In this document: piece after piece, positions 53,520 to 64,000 of the stretch | How the letters are laid out: every line of letters begins with the position of its first letter | How positions within the stretch are numbered: the stretch's first letter is position 1 | From: Janthinobacterium lividum | GTDB taxonomy: Bacteria > Pseudomonadota > Gammaproteobacteria > Burkholderiales > Burkholderiaceae_D | Length of the DNA: 64,000 nt | NCBI RefSeq assembly: GCF_034424625.1 | Contig: NZ_CP139976.1 | Location: 1,240,001 to 1,304,000 of the forward strand | Reading direction: 5' to 3' | The notes under the pieces: model-generated | Told to the model about the DNA's origin: nothing | Seen by the model: the letters and a program-made list of their open reading frames with translations, nothing else | Databases searched by the model: none | Made by a program: the position numbers and the translations under genes

Positions 53520-54998
53520 ATGAACGAGCAGATTGCGAGAGAAGTGGTATTGGTCCGTGCTATCGAGACGGCCGACCAGAAAAAAGAAGTCCTCAGCGAG
53601 GATGACCGCATGTATGCCAGCCGCAGCGCGCGTGAGCTTGCGCAGTGGCAAGCTTCGGGCAAGCAGGCCGAAGTGACAGGTGACGATTTCCTGCAGCAGC
53701 GCTCCGAGCTGATCCTCAAGCGCATCACCGAGCGCACGCCCGCTTTTGCTGCCTTCGCGAAACGCCGTAACGGCATGAAGACCCTGGCGCTGACCTTGCC
53801 CTTGCTGGCACTGCTGCTGGGCGCCGGGCTGGACCGCATCACGGATCCCCATCGCGTGGATCTGCTGTCGGCGCCCTTGCTGCTGATCATCGCCTGGAAT
53901 GTGCTGGTCTACCTGGGCTTGCTGATCTGGCTATGCATCCCCTCGCACTCCCTCGGCTGGCTGAAGGCGGGACTGGTGCGCCACCTGAGCGTGGGCCGCC
54001 TGGCGTTGCCGCGCAAGCTGCCGCACGCCTTGTCCTCGGGCTTGCTCAGTTTTATGGGGGAATGGGCGCACTTGAGCGCCAAGCTGACGGCCGCGCGCCT
54101 CAGCCGTACCATTCACCTGAGCGCCGCCATGTTTGCCATCGGCGCCGTCGCTTCACTGTACGCGCGCGGCTTCCTGTCGCAATACGCGGCCGGTTGGGAA
54201 AGCACTTTTTTGAATGCCAGCCAGGTGCACAGCCTGCTTTCGACCCTGTTTGCGCCGGCTATTGCCCTGTTTCATTTGCAAGGCTTTTCGCTGGCGGAAA
54301 TCGAAGCGCTGCGCTTCCCGCAAACGACGACCGTCGAAGGCGGCGCACGCTGGGTGCATTTATATGCGGCAACGATTTTCCTGCTGGTGGTCGTTCCCCG
54401 CCTGATACTGGCACTGGTCAACAACTGGCGCGCAGCGCGCCTGGCCAAGCACTTTCCGCTGGATCTCGATCAACCGTATTTCCGCAAGCTTAATGAAAGC
54501 ATCGGCGTGGCAACTGGCGGCATGCTCCGTGTCTTGCCGTACAGCTTTACTGTCGATGAGGCACGTCACAAGGGCCTGGGGCAAATCTCCCTCATGCTGT
54601 TCGGCGAGCAAGGCCGCATGATGCTGCGTCCATCGACGTCGTATGGCGAGGAGCCGCAGGACGTCTTGCGCGACACGGACTTGAATGATCCACAAGTCAA
54701 TATCACGGCCGTGCTGTTCAACCTGACGGCGACGCCGGAAAAGGAAAACCACGGCGCCTTCCTCGATTACCTGGCGCAATCGTCGGCACGCGGCATCGCT
54801 GTACTGATCGACGAATCCAGCTACCTGGAACGCGCGGGCGAGCAGGTGGATAATGCCGCCCGCTTGGCGGAGCGAGTCGCTCTGTGGCAACAGTTCTGCC
54901 AGTTCCACAAAACCACGGCCACCCTGGTCAATTTGCTTAATCCTGCCTTGCACCCGCTCGATGCCGGTGTCGGGCTGAAAGTATCGGCAGCAGCATGA
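53520..54998 (+). CDS. DUF2868 membrane protein
   Basis: The 492-residue protein has a charged cytoplasmic N-terminus with ASRSARELAQW, then membrane segments at about 87-105, 120-143, 197-219 and 283-303, and a soluble C-terminal domain of about 180 residues. The pattern matches DUF2868, a family without known function that is nearly always next to a DUF3482 GTPase. AGGAG precedes the ATG. The stop overlaps the GTPase start (ATGA), so equal-level production of two partners is likely. Confidence 0.85.
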   Translation: MNEQIAREVVLVRAIETADQKKEVLSEDDRMYASRSARELAQWQASGKQAEVTGDDFLQQRSELILKRITERTPAFAAFAKRRNGMKTLALTLPLLALLLGAGLDRITDPHRVDLLSAPLLLIIAWNVLVYLGLLIWLCIPSHSLGWLKAGLVRHLSVGRLALPRKLPHALSSGLLSFMGEWAHLSAKLTAARLSRTIHLSAAMFAIGAVASLYARGFLSQYAAGWESTFLNASQVHSLLSTLFAPAIALFHLQGFSLAEIEALRFPQTTTVEGGARWVHLYAATIFLLVVVPRLILALVNNWRAARLAKHFPLDLDQPYFRKLNESIGVATGGMLRVLPYSFTVDEARHKGLGQISLMLFGEQGRMMLRPSTSYGEEPQDVLRDTDLNDPQVNITAVLFNLTATPEKENHGAFLDYLAQSSARGIAVLIDESSYLERAGEQVDNAARLAERVALWQQFCQFHKTTATLVNLLNPALHPLDAGVGLKVSAAA

Positions 54999-56485
54999 GT
55001 GTGAATGTAAATAAAAATGTGCAGGATGATGCGGTACAGATTCAGTTTGCGCTGATTTCGCACACGAATAATGGCAAGACGACCTTGGCGCGCACTTTAG
55101 TGGGCGTGGACATTGGCGAAGTGCGCGATGCCGCCCACGTGACCGTGTTTGCGGAATCGCATACCTTGCTGGCCACGCCGCAGGGCGATGCCTTGCAATT
55201 GTGGGACACGCCCGGCTTTGGCGACTCCGTGCGCCTGCTCAAGCGCCTGGGCCAGTCGGGCAATCCCATCGGCTGGTTCCTGCGCGAAGTGCTGGACCGT
55301 TACCGCGACCGCCCGTTCTGGCTCAGCCAGCAAGCGCTGCGTACGGCCAAGGACTCTGCCGACGTGGTGCTGTACCTGGTGAATTCCTCGGAACATCCCA
55401 AGGATGCGGGCTACTTGCCGGCGGAAATGAAAATCCTCGCCTGGCTGGATAAGCCGGTGGTGGTCTTGCTCAATCAAATGGGGCCGCCGCGTCCTGGCAA
55501 TGAGGAGCACGGCGAGCAGGCGCGCTGGCGCGAGCATTTGCAGCAGTATCCCATCGTGCGCGATGTCCTGGCGCTCGATGCCTTTGCCCGCTGCTGGGTT
55601 CATGAGCGCGTGTTTTACGAAGCCGTGGGTAAATTGTTGCCGCAGTCGCAGCAAGCCGGCTATGCGCGTCTGTTTTCTGCCTGGCAAGAGCAGAATACGG
55701 CGCGTTTCCAGCAAGCCATGCTTTTGCTGGCTACGCAACTGGCAGTGGCAGGGCAGGATCGCGAAGCCATCGAGCTCGGCTCCAAGGGCTTGCTGAAATC
55801 GGCCTTGCAGGTAGTGGGCATCGGTAAGAATGCAGAGCAGCAACGCCAGGAAAAGGCCATGGCCAGCCTGGTGGCACGGCTCAATACACACAGCGGCGTG
55901 ACCACGCGTGAACTCTTGATCTTGCACAAACTCGACCCGACCGATGCGCATAAGATCAATAGCCGGATACGGGAAAATTTTGCCGTGCGTGCGCCGATCG
56001 ACAAGGCGCAAGCGGGGTTATTGGGGGCTATGATTTCCGGCGCGGCGACGGGGCTGTCGGCCGACCTGATTTCCGGCGGCCTGACTTTGGGCACGGGTGC
56101 CTTGCTTGGTGGCGTGGTCGGTGCGCTGACGTTTGCCGGCGCTGCCTGGGGCTTTAATTCCGGCACGGACCGCAATGAACCCACCATGCAATTCACGGAT
56201 GCCTTTTTGCGCACTCTGGTGGTGGCGGGCGTGCTGCGTTACCTGGCGGTGGCGCACTTTGGCCGCGGCCGCGGCAATTTCGTGGAAAGCGAGGCGCCGG
56301 CTTTCTGGCAGGATGAGGTCGAGCAGGCGGTGGCGCGCCATGAAGGCGCATTGGCCGAGCTGTGGAAAGAGGTGCGCCGGGAAAAATCGCCGGAGCAGGC
56401 CGCCGAGCGCGTCTTGCCCGTCATGTCGTCCATCACCTCCGATACCCTGGCGCGTCTGTATCCGGATGTGGCGCGTCTGGTATAG
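54995..56485 (+). CDS. DUF3482 GTPase, partner of the DUF2868 protein
   Basis: The 496-residue protein has a TRAFAC-type GTPase domain in residues 15-200: P-loop SHTNNGKTTL, a Thr-containing switch (AHVTVFAE), DTPGFGDS (G3) and NQMG (G4-like, normally NKxD). A helical middle (200-340) is followed by a Gly/Ala-rich hydrophobic stretch at about 340-390 that could insert in the membrane, then the DUF3482 tail. Function is unknown; the membrane partner suggests a GTP-driven membrane process. It ends four bases from the convergent LysR gene. Confidence 0.87.
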   Translation: MSVNVNKNVQDDAVQIQFALISHTNNGKTTLARTLVGVDIGEVRDAAHVTVFAESHTLLATPQGDALQLWDTPGFGDSVRLLKRLGQSGNPIGWFLREVLDRYRDRPFWLSQQALRTAKDSADVVLYLVNSSEHPKDAGYLPAEMKILAWLDKPVVVLLNQMGPPRPGNEEHGEQARWREHLQQYPIVRDVLALDAFARCWVHERVFYEAVGKLLPQSQQAGYARLFSAWQEQNTARFQQAMLLLATQLAVAGQDREAIELGSKGLLKSALQVVGIGKNAEQQRQEKAMASLVARLNTHSGVTTRELLILHKLDPTDAHKINSRIRENFAVRAPIDKAQAGLLGAMISGAATGLSADLISGGLTLGTGALLGGVVGALTFAGAAWGFNSGTDRNEPTMQFTDAFLRTLVVAGVLRYLAVAHFGRGRGNFVESEAPAFWQDEVEQAVARHEGALAELWKEVRREKSPEQAAERVLPVMSSITSDTLARLYPDVARLV

Positions 56486-56489
56486 CTTA

Positions 56490-57389
56490 TCAGGCGCGGG
56501 CTTGCAGCCACCGTTCCAGAAATTGCACGCAGGCCCTGACCTTGGCCGAGTTCGACAGCCGCGAAGTGGTCACCGCCCACACATCGGCGACCTGATGATA
56601 CGCGGGCAAAATGCGCACCAGCTTGCCTTGCGCCAGGCTGCTTTCCACATCCCATGCCGAACGCAAGATGATGCCGTGGCCGTCCAGCGCCCATTGATGG
56701 ACGATCTCGCCATTATTGGCCGATAGCGGCCCATCGACCTTCACCGTTTCCGACCCTTGCGGTCCCTGCAGTTTCCAGCGTCGCCCATCCAGGTCACGCT
56801 CGCGGATGACGATGCAGTCATGCTCGCGCAATTGCGCCAGCGTGTCCGGCGTTCCGCGTTGTGCCAGATAGGAGGGTGCGGCGCACAGCACGCGTTGATT
56901 GCTGGCAATGCGGTGGGCGATCAGGTCTGGCTCGCGCACCACGCCGATGCGAATGTCCAGATCGAAACCCTCGCCCAGCAGGTCGACGGGACGGTCGAGC
57001 AATTCCAGCTGTATTTTCAAGTTTGGATATTGCCGTGCCAGCTGGGAGAGGGCGGGACCGAGCCGGTTGCGCCCGAAGCCGGAGCTGGAGCAAATGCGCA
57101 GTAGGCCCTGCGGCTGCAATTTCGACTGTGCTACCGCTTCCCCCATCTGTTCGACATCTTCCAGGATGCGTTGCGCCCATTGCCGCACGATCTCGCCGTG
57201 ATCGGTGACGCTGACCCTGCGTGTGGTCCGGTGCAGCAACCGTACTTGCAGCGCCGCTTCCAGCATGCCGATGCGCTTGCTGACGACCGCCTTGGAAATA
57301 CCCAGTTCCAGCGCCGTGGCGGCGAAACTGGTTTTATGGGCGACCTGGCAAAACAGGCGTAAATCTTCCAGCAGCGGCGTATGTTTCAT
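56490..57389 (-). CDS. LysR-family transcriptional regulator
   Basis: The 299-residue protein (start ATG 57389) has the LysR winged helix (about 8-65: DLRLFCQVAHKTSFAATALELGISKAVVSKRIGMLE) and a periplasmic-binding-like effector domain. It belongs to the group with LLHRTTRRVSVTDHG. Other in-frame ATGs lie at 57422 and 57473. It is divergent from a tartrate/malate dehydrogenase gene, the arrangement of DmlR-dmlA, so it probably activates that gene in response to a dicarboxylate. Confidence 0.9.
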   Translation of the reverse strand: MKHTPLLEDLRLFCQVAHKTSFAATALELGISKAVVSKRIGMLEAALQVRLLHRTTRRVSVTDHGEIVRQWAQRILEDVEQMGEAVAQSKLQPQGLLRICSSSGFGRNRLGPALSQLARQYPNLKIQLELLDRPVDLLGEGFDLDIRIGVVREPDLIAHRIASNQRVLCAAPSYLAQRGTPDTLAQLREHDCIVIRERDLDGRRWKLQGPQGSETVKVDGPLSANNGEIVHQWALDGHGIILRSAWDVESSLAQGKLVRILPAYHQVADVWAVTTSRLSNSAKVRACVQFLERWLQARA

Positions 57390-57492
57390 CAATTGAGCAC
57401 GAAATGTGGATACTGAGGTCATGAATACCCTGATTGTATTCTGATGCGGCGCCAGTATCATCAACGCATCCATCTATAAACAGGAGAACCTC

Positions 57493-58572
57493 ATGCCCGC
57501 ACACAGAATCGCAGTCATCGCCGGCGACGGCATAGGCAATGAAGTCATGCCGGAAGGGCTGCGTGTCGTCGAGGCTGCCGCGCGCCGTTTCAATATCGAC
57601 TTGCAGTTCACGACCATGGAGTGGGCGAATTGCGACTACTACCTCGAGCACGGTCAGATGATGCCCTCGGACTGGTTTGCCCAGCTCAAGGATTTCGACG
57701 CCATCTATTTTGGTGCCGTCGGCTGGCCGGACAAGGTACCGGACCATATCTCGCTGTGGGGTTCGTTACTAAAATTCCGGCGCGAGTTCGACGAATACGT
57801 CAACTTGCGGCCCGTGCGCCTGATGCCGGGTGTGCCGTGCCCGCTGGCGAATAAAAAGCCAGGTGATATCGATTTTTATGTGGTGCGTGAAAATACGGAA
57901 GGAGAATATTCGTCCGTGGGCGGGCGCATGTTCGAGGGGACGGAACGCGAAACGGTGCTGCAGGAATCCGTGTTTACGCGCAAGGGCGTTGACCGCATCC
58001 TGACGTATGCGTTTGAGCTGGCGCAAAGCCGGCCAAAAAAACACCTGACATCGGCGACCAAGTCGAACGGTATCGCCATCAGCATGCCGTATTGGGATGA
58101 GCGGGTGGAGGCGATGGGGCCCAGCTTTCCCGATGTGCACTGGGATAAATACCATATCGACATCCTGGCGGCCCGTTTCGTGCTCAGTCCCGAGCGCTTC
58201 GACGTAGTGGTTGCGTCGAATCTGTTTGGCGACATTCTGTCCGACCTGGGCCCTGCGTGCACGGGAACGATTGCCATCGCGCCATCGGCCAATATCAATC
58301 CGGAACGCACGTTCCCCTCTGTCTTCGAGCCCGTGCACGGATCCGCACCCGATATCTATGGCCAGAATATCGCCAACCCGATCGGCATGATCTGGTCGGG
58401 CGCCATGATGCTGGACTTCCTCGGTAATGGCGACGCCAATTACACGGCGGCGCATGACGCGGTTTTGCGCGCCATTGAGAAGGTGCTTGAGCATGGCCCG
58501 CGAACACCGGACATGGGCGGCAGCGCCAGTACGACCGATGTGGGCATTGCAATTGCCGAATTGCTGAAATAA
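57493..58572 (+). CDS. ttuC: Tartrate dehydrogenase / D-malate dehydrogenase (decarboxylating)
   Basis: The 359-residue protein belongs to the isopropylmalate/isocitrate dehydrogenase superfamily: IAVIAGDGIGNEVMPEG, FGAVGWPDKVPDH, RENTEGEYSSVGG, TKSNGI with the catalytic Lys, SNLFGDILSDLGP (metal Asp residues) and EPVHGSAPDI. The WPDKVPDHISLWG segment marks the tartrate/D-malate group. It oxidises D-malate or tartrate with NAD. AGGAGA precedes the ATG. A GC hairpin 6 bases after the stop may end its transcript. Confidence 0.92.
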   Translation: MPAHRIAVIAGDGIGNEVMPEGLRVVEAAARRFNIDLQFTTMEWANCDYYLEHGQMMPSDWFAQLKDFDAIYFGAVGWPDKVPDHISLWGSLLKFRREFDEYVNLRPVRLMPGVPCPLANKKPGDIDFYVVRENTEGEYSSVGGRMFEGTERETVLQESVFTRKGVDRILTYAFELAQSRPKKHLTSATKSNGIAISMPYWDERVEAMGPSFPDVHWDKYHIDILAARFVLSPERFDVVVASNLFGDILSDLGPACTGTIAIAPSANINPERTFPSVFEPVHGSAPDIYGQNIANPIGMIWSGAMMLDFLGNGDANYTAAHDAVLRAIEKVLEHGPRTPDMGGSASTTDVGIAIAELLK

Positions 58573-58575
58573 AGC

Positions 58576-58604
58576 TTGCCGCCCATGGGCGGCTTTGCTA
58601 TAGT
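58576..58604 (+). promoter_or_regulatory. rRNA operon 2 upstream promoter (P1) with a hairpin in the spacer
   Basis: TTGCCG (58576-58581), 17-base spacer, TATAGT (58599-58604). The spacer contains most of GCCGCCC-AT-GGGCGGC (58578-58593), a strong palindrome that could also end the ttuC transcript. Confidence 0.6.
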
Positions 58605-58682
58605 TCGCCTCCCCAATGAGACGCACTAGTTTGCGGCACAAAAGGGACAGCCTTCAGGGGCTGGGTAGTAGAAAAGAAGGTG

Positions 58683-58711
58683 TTGACGATTGTGCCGAAA
58701 TGCTTCATACT
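58683..58711 (+). promoter_or_regulatory. rRNA operon 2 main promoter (P2)
   Basis: TTGACG (58683-58688), 17-base spacer, CATACT (58706-58711), with a short A-rich stretch upstream. Same hexamers and spacing as operon 1. Confidence 0.8.
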
Positions 58712-58776
58712 CTTCCTTCTTCGCAGCTGACAAACACAACGCTTTGTCGATAGCGCGAAAGCAGTAACCGAATACA

Positions 58777-58788
58777 GTTCTTTAACAA
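58777..58788 (+). promoter_or_regulatory. boxA antitermination element, 16S leader, operon 2
   Basis: GTTCTTTAACAA, identical to operon 1. Confidence 0.7.
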
Positions 58789-58790
58789 TT

Positions 58791-58818
58791 AACAGTCGAT
58801 AAGTGTGGGCATTTGATG
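58791..58818 (+). other. 5' arm of the 16S precursor processing stem, operon 2
   Basis: Pairs with 60574-60601 after 16S. One A-to-G change in the 3' arm relative to operon 1 turns a Watson-Crick pair into G-U, keeping the stem. Confidence 0.7.
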
Positions 58819-59008
58819 TAAGTGCAGCGTCAATCTTCGGATTGACGTCTAACTTAAAATATATCAAATGTTCACAAGAAATAATGAAATAGGCGCTACG
58901 AAAGTAGTGGCCTGTCAGTTTTTTGAGTGAGCAAATCTTTTGCAATGCAAAAGATTTGGATGGTAGTGATACTGTCCGACCTGTCAGAAATGACATTAAA
59001 CAGAGATT

Positions 59009-60542
<1,534 letters not shown>

Positions 60543-60573
60543 GAGTTTGCACGAGTCAGGTAACTGATTCACG

Positions 60574-60601
60574 CATCAAATGTTCACACTTATCGGCTGT
60601 T
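60574..60601 (+). other. 3' arm of the 16S precursor processing stem, operon 2
   Basis: Complement of 58791-58818. Confidence 0.7.
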
Positions 60602-60620
60602 AATATAAAGAACAGCATTT

Positions 60621-60697
60621 GGGGCTGTAGCTCAGCTGGTTAGAGCACCGTGTTGATAACGCGGGGGTCGTTGGTTCGAGTCCAACCAGCCCTACCA
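60621..60697 (+). tRNA. tRNA-Ile (GAT)
   Basis: Identical to the copy at 48839-48915: anticodon loop TTGATAA, encoded CCA. Confidence 0.97.
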
Positions 60698-60722
60698 GTT
60701 TCTGTAGTCTGTATTACCCATA

Positions 60723-60798
60723 GGGGGATTAGCTCAGCTGGGAGAGCACCTGCTTTGCAAGCAGGGGGTCGTCGGTTCGATCCCGTCATCCTCCACCA
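60723..60798 (+). tRNA. tRNA-Ala (TGC)
   Basis: Identical to the copy at 48982-49057: anticodon loop TTTGCAA, encoded CCA. Only 25 bases separate it from tRNA-Ile. Confidence 0.97.
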
Positions 60799-60871
60799 AA
60801 AGTTCAAACGTAAATCAGTGCTGATAATGCACCGGGATTTAGGTTTGGTCTTTTCGAGATCAAGTGCTGTA

Positions 60872-60903
60872 TGTTCTTTAACAATCTGGAAGAAGTAAAG
60901 ATT
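60872..60903 (+). promoter_or_regulatory. boxA and outer 23S processing arm, operon 2 spacer
   Basis: TGTTCTTTAACAA boxA followed by the same 21-base arm as operon 1; its partner after 23S lies just beyond the window end. Confidence 0.6.
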
Positions 60904-61040
60904 ATTTATTGATCGGTTTGCCGTAAAAGGTAAATCGATGGGTAATGATTGTATGTATCAACAAACAAGCAACAACGTTGTACTTTCTTATCCCTGTAGC
61001 GCTCTTTGATTATTTAGGTAATCAGAGGCTAACGTTATAG

Positions 61041-63930
<2,890 letters not shown>

Positions 63931-64000
63931 ATAACCTTAGCAGGTGCAGAGGATAAGACGGTACAACGTTGCGTGTGTGTTGATACTACCAGTCATTACC

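Overview
The window is a GC-rich betaproteobacterial chromosome segment. The 16S sequence, the ftsZ-peroxiredoxin-lpxC gene order and the protein sequences point to Oxalobacteraceae, most likely Janthinobacterium or a close relative; this is recognition by reading, not a database match. I saw no prophage, transposase or CRISPR array.

Region 1 (1-20.8 kb, + strand except two genes) is the division and cell-wall (dcw) cluster: the end of murE, then murF-mraY-murD-ftsW-murG-murC-ddl-ftsQ-ftsA-ftsZ, mostly with overlapping stop/start codons, closed by a strong terminator after ftsZ. A Prx5-type peroxiredoxin follows. Then comes a divergent methyltransferase / XRE-regulator pair and an EamA transporter, which look like an insertion between ftsZ and lpxC. 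lpxC, a dciA-like gene (- strand) and secA finish the block. Two REPIN-like inverted palindrome pairs lie at 13.3 and 17.1 kb; the second contains the lpxC stop codon.

Region 2 (20.8-33.8 kb) is mixed housekeeping: a lipoprotein hydrolase, argJ, a DUF815-type ATPase and mutT, a FitAB-like toxin-antitoxin pair with altered catalytic residues, then on the - strand pilC / acyltransferase / pilD-coaE-zapD-yacG. No pilB sits beside pilC, and an acyltransferase separates pilC from pilD. An EmrB-type exporter and an unknown lipoprotein follow.

Region 3 (33.8-46.7 kb, - strand) is a vitamin B12 locus. A promoter and a cobalamin riboswitch precede btuB, btuC, btuD, btuR, cobU, cbiB, cobD, btuF, a second BtuF-like protein without a signal peptide, and cobQ. 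The genes after btuB almost all overlap. Upstream lies cobT-cobS-cobC, with no riboswitch of its own visible. Together these genes import corrinoids, adenosylate them and assemble the nucleotide loop; no corrin-ring synthesis genes are in the window.

Region 4 (46.8-64 kb) holds two rRNA operons in the same orientation (16S, tRNA-Ile, tRNA-Ala, 23S, 5S; the second is cut before its 5S). Each has two promoters, boxA elements and long precursor-processing stems. Between them are a PAP2-like membrane protein, an overlapping DUF2868/DUF3482 membrane-protein/GTPase pair of unknown function, and a divergent LysR regulator / tartrate-type dehydrogenase pair. The two operons are nearly identical; the differences I found are clustered in leader hairpins, the internal spacer and a few rRNA positions, including one compensated base pair.
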